62,436 nt of DNA. It comes from Clostridiales bacterium (GTDB lineage: Bacteria; Bacillota; Desulfotomaculia; Desulfotomaculales; VENG01). The notes under the pieces are model-generated. The model saw only the letters and a program-made list of their open reading frames with translations. It searched no databases and was not told the DNA's origin. Below, piece after piece: positions 16,208 through 25,240 of the stretch (position 1 is the stretch's first letter; each line of letters begins with the position of its first letter). The stretch covers positions 1-62,436 of the forward strand of contig JADQBQ010000023.1 in assembly GCA_016278505.1 (NCBI GenBank), in the 5' to 3' direction. The translations under genes and the position numbers were made by a program.

Positions 16208-16473
16208 CAAAGGATAAAAGGCTTTGCATGTGGGGCTTTGAGGCAAACAATTTTTTTAGACAGGATTAACAGGATCTACAGGATTATTTAAATAATAAAA
16301 ACTAAATCGAAAGTCTTTATCATCTAAACAGAGCTTTGGACAAGTCCAAAGTTCTAAAGCAAACAATTTGAAAATGCTTTTAAAGACCCCAAAATATTGA
16401 CCCTAAAGCATCCTACAAATCCTGTAATCCTGTCAAGAAAGAAGACCCATAAGCAATGACCCAAATAGTCTTA
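16208..16473 (+). repeat. Interspersed repeat, family A, copy 3
   Basis: Begins immediately after the YchF-like stop: GCTTTGCATGTGGGGCTTTG, units GACAGGATT/AACAGGATC/TACAGGATT, core AATCGAAAGTCTTTATCATC followed by TTGGAC-AA-GTCCAA, then right arm CCTACAAATCCTGTAATCC. With copies 1 and 2 it brackets a single gene. Confidence 0.8.
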
Positions 16474-16515
16474 AGAAAAGAAGCACGAGAATCGGCCCCG
16501 TGCTTCCTTTCTTTT

Positions 16516-17088
16516 TTATTTGGCTTTCTCTACGGCCTTTATGAAGGCTGCTTCAGGTTGGGCACCTACTATTCTGGTGTCACCTATGAAGAAAGTGGGT
16601 ACTGCCATCACCTCAAGCCTCTTGGCTTCTGCAAAATCAGCTTCCACTGCATCTTTCAGGCGTCCCTCTTCAAGTGCGGACCTGAAGTCAGCACTGTCCA
16701 GACCGGCCTCTCCGGCGATAGTAGTTAAAACATCTAAATCATTGATGTTCAAACTTTTGATGAATTGAGCCTCAAACATCCTTTGGTTGTATGCTTCAAA
16801 TTTACCTTTTTCCTGCGCGTACTTGGCACCTTCCAGGGCCAAACGGGAAGAGCTGAAGTGAGGGTTAAAATTAACTTCCAGACCTTCTTTAGCAGCGGTC
16901 TTCTTGAAACTCTCGAACCCTTTTTCAAGCTGTTCGGAAGTCGGTCGCGGCCTACCTTCAGGCATTAGTTCATATGCTTTCCACTCTACCTGGATGTCGT
17001 ATTCCTCTTTGAGTTTCTCCAGCCTCTTTTCCCCGATGTAGCAAAAAGGTCACAAGTAATCCGAAAATAAAAGGATCTTTAATGACAT
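16516..17088 (-). CDS. DsbA/FrnE-family thiol oxidoreductase, probable selenoprotein (UGA at codon 13)
   Basis: 190 codons from the ATG at 17088, 7 nt after GGAGG. The frame reads 'MSLKILLFSDYL', then TGA (17052-17050), then 'PFCYIGEKRLEKL' and on through a complete DsbA/2-hydroxychromene-isomerase-like thioredoxin fold with the cis-Pro loop 'VMAVPTFFIGDTRIVGAQPE'. FrnE-type relatives have CPFC here, so UGA stands exactly at the first active-site Cys, giving U-P-F-C. Just after UGA, CCUUUUU can pair with AAAAGAGG around a 13-nt loop, a candidate but unproven SECIS. The alternatives are a nonsense mutation, or internal initiation at the ATG at 16965. Confidence 0.72.
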
Positions 17089-17180
17089 GATAATTCCTCC
17101 AGACAGTAGTATTAATTCTGCTGCAATAAGGACAGTTCTATTCTGTCCATGTTTTTCCTGCTGAATTTAGATCAAATTAA

Positions 17181-17204
17181 AAAAAGGGGATTGTCCCCCT
17201 TTTT
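17181..17204 (-). terminator. Terminator at the end of the tad operon
   Basis: AAAAAGGGG, short loop, CCCCTTTTT. It lies directly behind the last gene of the minus-strand operon and can also act towards the DsbA-like gene. Nearly the same hairpin as 2851-2875. Confidence 0.8.
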
Positions 17205-18196
17205 CAATCTGTATTTTCAGTTTTAAATTGTAGGGCCAGGGAGTTGAGCTTGTCTGACATGCGGGTTAGTCGCCTGGCCGAAGAATTAATCTCTTTCATT
17301 ATTTCACGCTGGCGGGTTTCATCAACTTCCTGCTCTTGGTCTTGTGACTGTTCCGACCGCTGGACAATCAAGCTTGATGCGTGTCCCATCTCTGATACGG
17401 TATTGCGAAGGGATAGAAAAAGAACTCCCAGCTGTTCATTCATGGTGTTAAAAGCATTGCCCAGGCGCCCCAATTCATCTCGGGTTGTAATTTGAACTTG
17501 TTCCGAGAAGTCCCCTGTGGAAACTTTTTCTGTAGCTTTAACCAGTGTTTGTACCGGGCGGTGTACAGAGCGCAAAATAATAAGACGAGTTAAGATCATG
17601 CCAGCAATTACTGCCAGTACAAAGTTAAAAAGAATGTTTCTGATGGTCTCTTGCAAGTGAGCCTGTACCCAGGACAGATCTACAGTAAGGTTAACAAAAC
17701 CGGAAACCTTATTGTTATCGTCCTTAATGGGAGCCGAGAAGGAAAGGGCGGTGGCGGTTCCGTCGCTGCCGATTACATAATTGGCATGTTTTTCTTTACC
17801 GGATAAGGCTTCTTTAATGGATTGCCCTTCTTCCGGCCGGCTTAATATTTGTGGGTTGTTATGAGCCACAAAATTACCGGTAGCGTCCAGAATGGCCGCC
17901 TGGTTTATAAAAGGATCTTGTGCTAAATTTTCTGTAAGCTCATTGAGCAATCTGTAATTCTCATGTTTTAAGGGGAGTGCAGCCAAAGTTTGAACTGAAC
18001 TTACAGTAGACCAGCCCCTTGAATAAGTTTCTTCCATAAAGGCACTACGATCCCGCATAAAGGTAGCAAACCCAACTGCCGCCATTAAAAAGGTGATCAG
18101 CAGGGTGATGCCCAGGCTTAGTCGGAAGGTAAGGGAAAAACCTGTAAACAATGGTTTCTTGGGAGGCCTCGTTTTATTATTCTTTTTTATTTTCAT
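17204..18196 (-). CDS. Cache-HAMP membrane sensor protein without an output domain
   Basis: 330 aa from the ATG at 18196, 6 nt after GAGGTG. Basic N-terminus, TM1 (about 25-47), extracellular single-Cache-like sensor (about 48-180, 'ENYRLLNELTENLAQDPFINQAAILDATG' in part), TM2 (about 185-207), HAMP ('HRPVQTLVKATEKVSTGDFSEQV' in part, about 210-262) and a short coiled coil to the end. There is no kinase, GGDEF or full MCP signalling domain. It is the last gene of the tad operon (1 bp after DUF192), so it probably acts through a partner or tunes pilus function. The role is inferred only. Confidence 0.7.
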   Translation of the reverse strand: MKIKKNNKTRPPKKPLFTGFSLTFRLSLGITLLITFLMAAVGFATFMRDRSAFMEETYSRGWSTVSSVQTLAALPLKHENYRLLNELTENLAQDPFINQAAILDATGNFVAHNNPQILSRPEEGQSIKEALSGKEKHANYVIGSDGTATALSFSAPIKDDNNKVSGFVNLTVDLSWVQAHLQETIRNILFNFVLAVIAGMILTRLIILRSVHRPVQTLVKATEKVSTGDFSEQVQITTRDELGRLGNAFNTMNEQLGVLFLSLRNTVSEMGHASSLIVQRSEQSQDQEQEVDETRQREIMKEINSSARRLTRMSDKLNSLALQFKTENTD

Positions 18197-18206
18197 TAGA
18201 TTCACC

Positions 18207-18551
18207 TCACAGGCTAAAGTTTAATTTGTCTCCGGCCTTAGTGTCTGTCTCTTGAACTACGCCGGCAGGCAGTTCCACTACCACGCGTGAATGCCTATAT
18301 ATTTTAGATGCTCTGTAGGGAGAGAGACTTTCCAGCACTGCCACAACCTCAAAATCACCGTTTAAGAATAAAACATCGATGGCAAATCGCATGAAAAAAG
18401 TATGGATTGATGAACACGGGTGTAGTACCAGAGCGTTTCCCGGTGGGAGTGATGGCCTGCCCAATAAGCCTTTGAGGCGTGCCTTGAATGTAGTTGCAAA
18501 CTCTATTTGAGTAGCCAATACATGGCCATTGCGGCAGTTTTGCAGACCCAT
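18207..18551 (-). CDS. DUF192 family protein
   Basis: 114 aa. Matches the DUF192 pattern: 'FATTFKARLKGLLGRPSLPPG', 'CSSIHTFFMRFAIDVLFL', 'VVVELPAGV'. Small beta-barrel proteins often encoded at the end of tad or secretion clusters; biochemical role unknown. This copy has no signal peptide, unlike many relatives. It starts 11 bp after tadC and ends 1 bp before the Cache-HAMP gene, so it belongs to the operon. Confidence 0.82.
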   Translation of the reverse strand: MGLQNCRNGHVLATQIEFATTFKARLKGLLGRPSLPPGNALVLHPCSSIHTFFMRFAIDVLFLNGDFEVVAVLESLSPYRASKIYRHSRVVVELPAGVVQETDTKAGDKLNFSL

Positions 18552-18562
18552 TTTCTCCCTCC

Positions 18563-19492
18563 TTATTGTGCAAAAGCTTTAATAATATTGATCACGGCAG
18601 GACCCAGCAACACTATAAAAATAGCCGGAAAAATAAACATAACCATGGGTAAAAGCATTTTTACCGGTGCTTTCATTGCCTTTTCCTCTGCACGCTGGCG
18701 CCTTTTTTGCCGCATCTGCTCGCTTTGCAGGCGTAAAACATTTCCCATGCTGATCCCCAGCTTATCGGCTAGAATTATTGAGCCCACAAAGTTAGATAAA
18801 TCATCCACCGCTATTCTGTCAGCCATGTCTCGCAGCGCTTCCTGGCGCGGTTTACCCATTTTGGCTTCCTGCAGTACCTGCAGGAATTCATCCGCCAGCA
18901 CACCTTTAAACTTCTCCACTACCTTCATTAAAGCGCCGTCAAAGCCCAGCCCGGCTTCTACGCTTACGGTAAGCAGGTCTAAAACGTCGGGCAGGTTCTT
19001 TTCCACTTCATCTTTGCGTCTTTGGGCACGTGATTTTAGCCAGATGTCAGGCATTATCCACCCCAGAGGGATTCCCGCTGCAGCCAGCAGGATACCCTGG
19101 GCTGTGCTGGTATTGGCTAAGCCTGCCAGCAGCCAGAGGAGGGTGCCTGCTCCTGCAGCCAGGAGGTATTTTATAACCAGCAGCTCTCTGGGCGCCAGGT
19201 TCCCTGGATTCCCCGCCTCGGTCATTTTTTGCGCCAGCGAGGCTTCACGGGCCGCGGGAACAAAACGGGTTAAAAGACCGGCCAGTTGGGCCAGAAATGG
19301 TTTAATAGCCCTCTGGTATAGTGGTGCAGACAATTCCTCCTCCCGCGCCGATACCGGTTCGTTTTGGTTGCCAACCACTTGGTCGACCCGCTCAGCCATT
19401 TTGATACGCTCACCGAAGATTAAGCGGTAGGAGGTAATGGTCCCGGTCAAGACTACACCAAATACACCTAATAAACTTAAATAAATCATCAC
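18563..19492 (-). CDS. tadC: Flp pilus inner-membrane platform protein TadC
   Basis: 309 aa. T2SSF domain near 150-290 ('LPDVLDLLTVSVEAGLGFDGAL', 'FLQVLQEAKMGKPRQEALRDMA', 'SIILADKLGISMGNVL') with TM segments at the N-terminus, the middle and the C-terminus, as in TadC. With TadB it forms the membrane platform turned by the CpaF ATPase to extrude Flp pili. It starts 8 bp after tadB. Confidence 0.88.
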   Translation of the reverse strand: MMIYLSLLGVFGVVLTGTITSYRLIFGERIKMAERVDQVVGNQNEPVSAREEELSAPLYQRAIKPFLAQLAGLLTRFVPAAREASLAQKMTEAGNPGNLAPRELLVIKYLLAAGAGTLLWLLAGLANTSTAQGILLAAAGIPLGWIMPDIWLKSRAQRRKDEVEKNLPDVLDLLTVSVEAGLGFDGALMKVVEKFKGVLADEFLQVLQEAKMGKPRQEALRDMADRIAVDDLSNFVGSIILADKLGISMGNVLRLQSEQMRQKRRQRAEEKAMKAPVKMLLPMVMFIFPAIFIVLLGPAVINIIKAFAQ

Positions 19493-19500
19493 CAGACCTC

Positions 19501-20472
19501 CTACACCTGAATGTTGACAATGCGTTTAATTAAGAGTATGCCTAACAATTCTCCGCCAATAGCTGCCAGCAGCATCAGCCTACCTACTTCAGAGGTAAAA
19601 AGAGTCATTATGTATTCAGGATTAAGTCCAGTCATTATAACGGCCAATACCACAGGTAAAAATCCAATTATGATGCCGGAAATACGTCCCTGGGCGGTAA
19701 GTGTCTTTATTTCCCCTTTAATCCGAATACGTTCACGGATAGTTTTACCGATGTTATCAAGTACTTCGGCCAGGTTTCCACCTACCTGGCGCTGGATCAT
19801 AACCGCAGTTACGATCAATTCCATATCCTCACTGTTTACCCTGTGTACTAAGTTTTGCAGTGCTTCTTCGGTGGACGTACCCAGGTTAATTTCTCGGAAA
19901 GTACGCGAAAACTCCTTGCTGATGGGATCGGGAAGTTCCCGGCGTACCATGTCCATGGCTTGCAGGAAACTGAATCCCGACCGAAGTGAATTGGACATTA
20001 TAGATAGTGCGTCCCCAATTTGTGCATTTAGTTTGGTTACTCTCCGGGCGTGGGCTGTACGCACAAACAAGAAAGGGAGCAGGGAAGAAGCAATGGCAGC
20101 CATTAAACCGGTTAACACATTCATTGTAATGAGTGAGAAAAAGGTTCCGGCTGTGATACCGGATGCAGCCACGATAACTACAAATTCTTCTCCCCGCAGT
20201 GGTATATCGGATTCTGTTAGCTGTTTTTCAACCTTACGGCCCAGGCGGCGGGCCAGTAATAGTTGGCTGGAATTGGCAAGCAGTCGCCGCCAAAAGTCAG
20301 TATGTTCTTCTTTATTATGCATACGGGCCAGCTTTTCTTTTACTTGCTTGGCACTAACGCGCTGCATGCGGTGGGCCACCAGCTGTTCTTCAGCGTTTTT
20401 TAGTTGGTAAACGCCAAGTACTACCAAGCAAGCCGAGATAAAAACCAGTATGGTAATAGTTGTAGGTTCCAA
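19501..20472 (-). CDS. tadB: Flp pilus inner-membrane platform protein TadB
   Basis: 323 aa, TTG start behind a run of G residues. N-terminal TM, a basic cytoplasmic stretch, paired TMs near residues 105-140, T2SSF domain ('IGDALSIMSNSLRSGFSFLQAM', 'GTSTEEALQNLVHRV', 'VQRQVGGNLAEVLDNIGKTIRER' in part) and two C-terminal TMs. Partner of TadC. Confidence 0.88.
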   Translation of the reverse strand: MEPTTITILVFISACLVVLGVYQLKNAEEQLVAHRMQRVSAKQVKEKLARMHNKEEHTDFWRRLLANSSQLLLARRLGRKVEKQLTESDIPLRGEEFVVIVAASGITAGTFFSLITMNVLTGLMAAIASSLLPFLFVRTAHARRVTKLNAQIGDALSIMSNSLRSGFSFLQAMDMVRRELPDPISKEFSRTFREINLGTSTEEALQNLVHRVNSEDMELIVTAVMIQRQVGGNLAEVLDNIGKTIRERIRIKGEIKTLTAQGRISGIIIGFLPVVLAVIMTGLNPEYIMTLFTSEVGRLMLLAAIGGELLGILLIKRIVNIQV

Positions 20473-20486
20473 TGGTACCCCCCCCC

Positions 20487-21848
20487 CTAAAAAAAGGCCG
20501 GCTCAAAAATACTGGGCGGCAATTTAAAACCGGCTGCTTCGATACGGTCTATAAACTTGGGACGAATGCCGGTGGACTGAAATTCTCCCTGTAACATGCC
20601 GTCCGCATCTACTCCTTGCTGCTGAAAGGTGAATAGATCCTGCAGGATTATTACATCTCCTTCCATTCCCTGCACCTCAGTAATATGGGTAATTTTACGG
20701 GTTCCGTCCCTGAGCCGGCTTTGCTGAATGATAAGGTCTACGGCCGAAGCAATTTGCTCGCGGATAGCTTTGATGGGTAGTTCCATCCCGGCCATAAGGA
20801 CCATGGTTTCCAGGCGGGAGAGTATATCCCGGGGGGAATTGGCGTGTCCCGTGGTCAGCGACCCGTCATGGCCTGTATTCATAGCCTGCAGCATGTCCAG
20901 TGCTTCTCCGCTGCGAACCTCGCCCACCACTATGCGGTCCGGGCGCATGCGCAGGGAGTTTCTGACTAGGTCTCGAATGGTAATGGCACCTTTGCCTTCA
21001 ATGTTAGGCGGGCGGCTCTCCAGTGTTAGTACATGCTGCTGGTGTAGTTGAAGCTCCGCGGCGTCCTCAATGGTTATAATCCTTTCGCTGGATGGAATAA
21101 AAGAAGATAAAACGTTCAGCGAGCTGGTTTTACCGCTGCCTGTACCACCGGAAACAACTATGTTCAAACGTGATTTTACACAGACATCAATAAATTCCGC
21201 CATTTGTTCCGTAAGCGTTCCAAACTTTACCAGGTCAGCTACCTGGAAGGGATCCCGGGAGAATTTACGTATGGTTATAGTGGGGCCATGCAGGGCCAGC
21301 GGAGGAATAACTGCATTCACCCGGGAGCCGTCGGGAAGACGGGCGTCTACCATGGGCATGCTTTCATCGATACGCCTGCCAAGTGGTGCTACAATGCGCT
21401 CAATAACATGCATTACGTGCGCATCGTCTTTGAACCGTACATTGGATGTAACTAGACGCCCCTTTTTTTCCACGTAGATTTGGTGAGGGCCATTAACCAT
21501 AACTTCACTAACTTCCGGGTCGTTCAGCAGCGAGGTAATGGGGCCAAAACCGGTAATTTCATCGATAAGCTCACTGGCCAGGCGTAAACGGTCCAGGCGT
21601 GGTATACGTTTACTGTCTTCTTCGGTGAGCATCTCTTCAACCAATTGTTCTATACGACTGGCCAGCAATTCACTATCCTCTTTTTCTTCCGTCTCTACGT
21701 CTTTGAGGCCGGCCACCAATTTTTTATGCAGTTCGGATTTTAGCTTTTCGTACGGGTCAATATTGGGTTGGACCTTTTCCTTTTCTTTTTCATGGTCTCT
21801 GGCGGTTTTTTCCGCTCGCTGAGCTTCCAATCGTTCCAGTAAAGCCAT
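20487..21848 (-). CDS. cpaF: Flp pilus assembly ATPase CpaF/TadA
   Basis: 453 aa from the ATG at 21848, 8 nt after GGAGTG. Secretion ATPase of the type II/IV family: N-terminal coiled region, then 'GPITSLLNDPEVSEVMVNG' (N2 domain), Walker A 'SGGTGSGKTSSLNVL', Asp box 'TIEDAAELQL', Walker B 'RPDRIVVGEVRSGEALDML' and His box 'GHDGSLTTGHANS'. It powers assembly of Flp pili at the cytoplasmic face of the TadB/TadC platform. Confidence 0.93.
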   Translation of the reverse strand: MALLERLEAQRAEKTARDHEKEKEKVQPNIDPYEKLKSELHKKLVAGLKDVETEEKEDSELLASRIEQLVEEMLTEEDSKRIPRLDRLRLASELIDEITGFGPITSLLNDPEVSEVMVNGPHQIYVEKKGRLVTSNVRFKDDAHVMHVIERIVAPLGRRIDESMPMVDARLPDGSRVNAVIPPLALHGPTITIRKFSRDPFQVADLVKFGTLTEQMAEFIDVCVKSRLNIVVSGGTGSGKTSSLNVLSSFIPSSERIITIEDAAELQLHQQHVLTLESRPPNIEGKGAITIRDLVRNSLRMRPDRIVVGEVRSGEALDMLQAMNTGHDGSLTTGHANSPRDILSRLETMVLMAGMELPIKAIREQIASAVDLIIQQSRLRDGTRKITHITEVQGMEGDVIILQDLFTFQQQGVDADGMLQGEFQSTGIRPKFIDRIEAAGFKLPPSIFEPAFF

Positions 21849-21865
21849 ATAACTCACTCCAATGA

Positions 21866-23098
21866 CTAAAAGCTAAAGAACTTACTGATCAGTGTCTTCC
21901 TGGGCAATCCTTCTTCCTCCGGCATCCCTTCCGGGGAAGCCAGGCCCAGGGTGGATACCATCTCCCGCACGGATAAGGCCACCCGGCTGCCGGTTTGTGA
22001 CATTACAAAGGGAAGCCCTTTATTGATAGCACTCCGGACAGTTTTGCGGTCATCCGGGATAATGGCGGATAAGTTGCCGTTGATGCTTTTCTCTAAGTCA
22101 GCTGTTTTGATACCGGCCTCGCTGCTGTGCTGATTGAGAACTATCCGTACCCGCGGGGCGTAATTAAGGGTATCCAATATTTTAAGCGCGGTAGTGGTTT
22201 GACGCAGGCTGGGTAATTCCTGCGTTAAGACCAGTACCACCTGATCACTGGACTCCAGTACGCTCAAATTGATCTCACTATAAACCGGGGCAGTATCTAT
22301 TACGATATAATCATAGTTATCCTTTAGTACCCTTAGAATCTGTTCCACATGTTCCGGCTGTATTAGCTCTGCCTGCTCAGGGCTGGTGGGAGCAGGTAAC
22401 AATTTAGTGCCCGAAAGGTGGGGAACGCAAAAGGAGTCAATGAGCCCAAAATCAATGGTATCCTGCTCTTGTACCAGGTCGCCCACGGTGCCTTTAACGT
22501 TAATGTTCAACAGAACCGCCGCATCGCCCGCGGTTAAATCCAGGTCGACCAGAACCACCTTTCCCTTAGTTTCCTGGGAGAGGCATACGGCCAGGTTAGT
22601 GGCCAGTGTTGTCTTTCCTGTTCCTCCCTTGGTGGAAAAGAAAGTGATAATACGCCCTTGCTGCCTGTGTGGGGAAGATGTATCTTTTTCTTTTGATGGC
22701 ATCTGTAAATACACGCTGCGTCTTTGGTGTGTGTCATGCACCTTGCGGATGGTTTCAGCCAATTCACTGGCTGAAAAGGGCTTTACCAGGAATTCTCGGG
22801 CACCGGCGGCCATAGCCTTACGAAGATATTCCTGTTCCCCCTGAATGGAAACAATGATAATGGCAGTTTCCGGTAGCTCCAGGGATATGGCCTCTGTGGC
22901 ACCGATACCGTCCAGGCGGGGCATGTTGATATCCATCAGAATAATGTCCGGCCGCATTTCTTTGGCCATGGCCACGGCCTCCTCACCGTCGCCGGCCTCT
23001 CCTATTACATCCATGTCATCTTCAAAGTATAATAATCTCTTTATATCTTCTCTGGTGTTAGCTATATCATCTGCAATCATTACAGTTATGGGGTTCAT
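21866..23098 (-). CDS. cpaE: CpaE-like pilus localisation ATPase with intact receiver domain
   Basis: 410 aa from the ATG at 23098 behind GAGGTG. Residues 1-120 are a full receiver domain: acidic pair 'IADDIAN', phospho-acceptor Asp in 'DIILMDINMPRLDG', Thr/Ser in 'IIIVSIQG' and Lys in 'EFLVKPFSA'. Residues 140-400 are a MinD/ParA ATPase with deviant Walker A 'STKGGTGKTTLATNLA', 'VVLVDLDLTAGDAA' and 'YDYIVIDTAP'. CpaE positions the pilus machine at the membrane. The intact receiver suggests direct phospho-control, possibly by the kinase encoded upstream (27092-28258). Confidence 0.88.
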   Translation of the reverse strand: MNPITVMIADDIANTREDIKRLLYFEDDMDVIGEAGDGEEAVAMAKEMRPDIILMDINMPRLDGIGATEAISLELPETAIIIVSIQGEQEYLRKAMAAGAREFLVKPFSASELAETIRKVHDTHQRRSVYLQMPSKEKDTSSPHRQQGRIITFFSTKGGTGKTTLATNLAVCLSQETKGKVVLVDLDLTAGDAAVLLNINVKGTVGDLVQEQDTIDFGLIDSFCVPHLSGTKLLPAPTSPEQAELIQPEHVEQILRVLKDNYDYIVIDTAPVYSEINLSVLESSDQVVLVLTQELPSLRQTTTALKILDTLNYAPRVRIVLNQHSSEAGIKTADLEKSINGNLSAIIPDDRKTVRSAINKGLPFVMSQTGSRVALSVREMVSTLGLASPEGMPEEEGLPRKTLISKFFSF

Positions 23099-23116
23099 AC
23101 TAAACACCTCATTTCA

Positions 23117-23812
23117 TTAATGTAAAAGATCATTTTTCCGGGACGGAGGTATACCGGCGGCCTTGTCGTCAGCCGGTGCCCGAAGCAGTAATCGTACCGC
23201 ACCTGTTTCTGTTGCCAGTATGAGTTCCTGGGCCTGGGTAGGTGTTAGCATAAGAGTTGCAGTTGCCGGGTTTGCTTTATCTTTATTGTTATTGGGACTT
23301 GTATTTTTGTTAATAGCCAGAACCGGTATATTATAAAGTACCGTAGTGGTTAAGGTACCGCCGTCCCCGGCAAGGGTTACCGCCACGTCAACATTGTCCC
23401 CGGGAGTGACCAATCCCGAAAGGGCAGATACTTGGTCTACCGCAATGGTGGCCGCCCTTTGTCCCGGGGTAATTTTTGCCGATAGCCCCCCGGCAGGATC
23501 ATTTTTACCAATAAGCTTTTTTTGCAAAATTTGTTCTCCGGGGTAAATGTCGGTGCGGGCAAGTTTGCCCAGTGCATCCTTCCTGTCTATGACTGAACCC
23601 GGCAGTATATAGTCTGCCGGTACTTCTATGAATTTCAACATGTTTTCGGTGATGGGTGTTTTGGCCGGGATGCGAGTGGCAGCTACTGCAACATTGGTGT
23701 AATTGCCCGATTCCCGGTAAGTGCTTTTTAAATTTTCCAGGTATTTATATGTTCCGAAGGCGGCCACTAGAGCAAAGACCAGGGCCAATAATAAAATGAG
23801 CTTATTTTTCAT
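23117..23812 (-). CDS. cpaB: Flp pilus assembly protein CpaB/RcpC
   Basis: 231 aa. Single N-terminal TM ('LILLLALVFALVAAFGTY'), then an SAF/ChapFlgA domain ('VAVAATRIPAKTPITENML', 'GKLARTDIYPGEQIL') and an RcpC-like beta domain ('ATIAVDQVSALSGLVTPGDNVDV', given as the landmark GLVTPGDNVDV). It sits outside the membrane and in diderms guides the pilus through the wall/secretin; in a monoderm it may anchor to peptidoglycan. Operon member between the TadG-like gene and cpaE. Confidence 0.88.
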   Translation of the reverse strand: MKNKLILLLALVFALVAAFGTYKYLENLKSTYRESGNYTNVAVAATRIPAKTPITENMLKFIEVPADYILPGSVIDRKDALGKLARTDIYPGEQILQKKLIGKNDPAGGLSAKITPGQRAATIAVDQVSALSGLVTPGDNVDVAVTLAGDGGTLTTTVLYNIPVLAINKNTSPNNNKDKANPATATLMLTPTQAQELILATETGAVRLLLRAPADDKAAGIPPSRKNDLLH

Positions 23813-23837
23813 GTTGCCGTCTCCTCGTATTTGGGTT

Positions 23838-24815
23838 TTACTCTACTAGCTTTGCGGCGTGGAGGCCGAAATCAGGAGCGTCGGGGTCAATAATATAAGA
23901 AGTATCAGGAGGTGGAGCCATTTGCAGGAAAGTCCCGGTTACTTCGGATTCATTTCCCGATCCGTCTACGCCCTCCAGCAGGAAAGATGCGAATCCTACT
24001 ATTAAAACATCATCCCTACCCCCATCCAAAGTGGTTGGGTCGAAAACGGGTACTAAAATTACTCTTTCACAATCGGTTTCATAATTTTGTGGGGTGCAGC
24101 CATTGGCACATTGGTTTAAACGGTAGGTCACCCCGTCGTAGGTGGGCCCGGACATATTTCCTGTTTCTGTCACCACCTCATCTCCGATGGTAACCATGTC
24201 CCCTACGTTAAGCGCGCCGCCATAGCCGTATTTTAAATTTTCTTCATACGTACTCGCTCCCGTTCCTCCCAGCGCCAGTGCGCCGAAGTTACCGTGGATT
24301 CTGAAACCGTCATCTGTACTCCCACCGGAACCTTCCTTGAGCACATATTGCTTATCAAAAACCAGTTCCTGGTCCGGAACCGCAAAGGGGGTTACACCGC
24401 CGGCGGCACTGACAGGTCCGTAAATAGCCGCTGCTTGGGCCTCCACTATATTAGATGTAAACCCCAGCACCCGGGCAAAGGTATAATTTACAGTGCGAGA
24501 AGACTCTACGGTTATGGTTTTGTTATTTACTTCAATATTGAAGCTGTCTTCACCAAATATAATATTATTGTGTTCTAGGTAATCAGTTGCCTCTTGCATG
24601 GCATCAAGTGCGGACCCGGTTTCAGAATCCAGTTCGTGAGCTCCGGCCAGGGCTGCAGCGTCACATGCATTGATAAGACGGCTTCTGGTAAGATAAACTG
24701 ATCCGATATCTACCACCAGTGCGGCAAATCCCAGAATTACCGTCATAGCTGCAGCCACCAGTACCAGGGCCAGCCCGTTTTCTTCCTTACAAAAACTACG
24801 CAGGTTGTTGGTCAT
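23838..24815 (-). CDS. TadG-like pilus assembly protein (Tad N-terminal domain)
   Basis: 325 aa. The N-terminal 'EENGLALVLVAAAMTVILGF' leads into 'VDIGSVYLTRSRLINACDAAALAGA', the TadE/G-like domain with one TM (about 13-37); the remaining ~260 residues are extracellular with several Gly-rich and Cys-containing loops. TadG-type minor pseudopilins anchor or initiate the fibre. It lies between tadE and cpaB. Confidence 0.8.
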   Translation of the reverse strand: MTNNLRSFCKEENGLALVLVAAAMTVILGFAALVVDIGSVYLTRSRLINACDAAALAGAHELDSETGSALDAMQEATDYLEHNNIIFGEDSFNIEVNNKTITVESSRTVNYTFARVLGFTSNIVEAQAAAIYGPVSAAGGVTPFAVPDQELVFDKQYVLKEGSGGSTDDGFRIHGNFGALALGGTGASTYEENLKYGYGGALNVGDMVTIGDEVVTETGNMSGPTYDGVTYRLNQCANGCTPQNYETDCERVILVPVFDPTTLDGGRDDVLIVGFASFLLEGVDGSGNESEVTGTFLQMAPPPDTSYIIDPDAPDFGLHAAKLVE

Positions 24816-24829
24816 TTATATCCACCTCT

Positions 24830-25234
24830 CTATTCCACCCGCATGGTACTGGAGGTTGAAATGACTATTGGATTGGGTATGATGTCAGCCAGAACCGGGG
24901 TAAAGAGGTCTAACTGGTATTCCACGGAAATGGTAAGGGGGACGCCGGCAGTTAAATTGGTGGAGGGGTTAACATCAATATCACTCAGGTCCAGCGTTAT
25001 TCCCGGTGATGCATCCTGCACCTTTTGTTTTATTTGGGCGGCGTCCTTACTAATTATTCCGTACCGTGCTCCCTCCCGTGCCGCGTGGGTTATAACCAGG
25101 TAGGAGTGGAAAACACGGCCAAATTCCATGATACCAAAAAGGATAATTAATAAAATGGGTAGAATCAGGGCTATCTCTACAAGAGATTGACCTCTTTTAG
25201 ATCTTCGAAGTTTTTTAGCTAATTGATATAACAT
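24830..25234 (-). CDS. tadE: TadE-like minor pseudopilin
   Basis: 134 aa. Basic N-terminus then 'RGQSLVEIALILPILLIILFGIMEFGRVF', the TadE signature (named by RGQSLVEIALILP), with a processing site Gly-Gln-Ser-Leu-Val-Glu and one TM. The rest is an extracellular beta domain. Likely matured by the neighbouring CpaA peptidase. It starts 6 bp after cpaA. Confidence 0.88.
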   Translation of the reverse strand: MLYQLAKKLRRSKRGQSLVEIALILPILLIILFGIMEFGRVFHSYLVITHAAREGARYGIISKDAAQIKQKVQDASPGITLDLSDIDVNPSTNLTAGVPLTISVEYQLDLFTPVLADIIPNPIVISTSSTMRVE

Positions 25235-25240
25235 TCAAGT

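Noticed and set aside
16516-16965. Truncated 149-aa DsbA-like protein starting at the internal ATG
   Set aside because: The internal ATG has no good ribosome site and would lack the active-site half of the thioredoxin fold; the 190-codon UGA reading is better supported.
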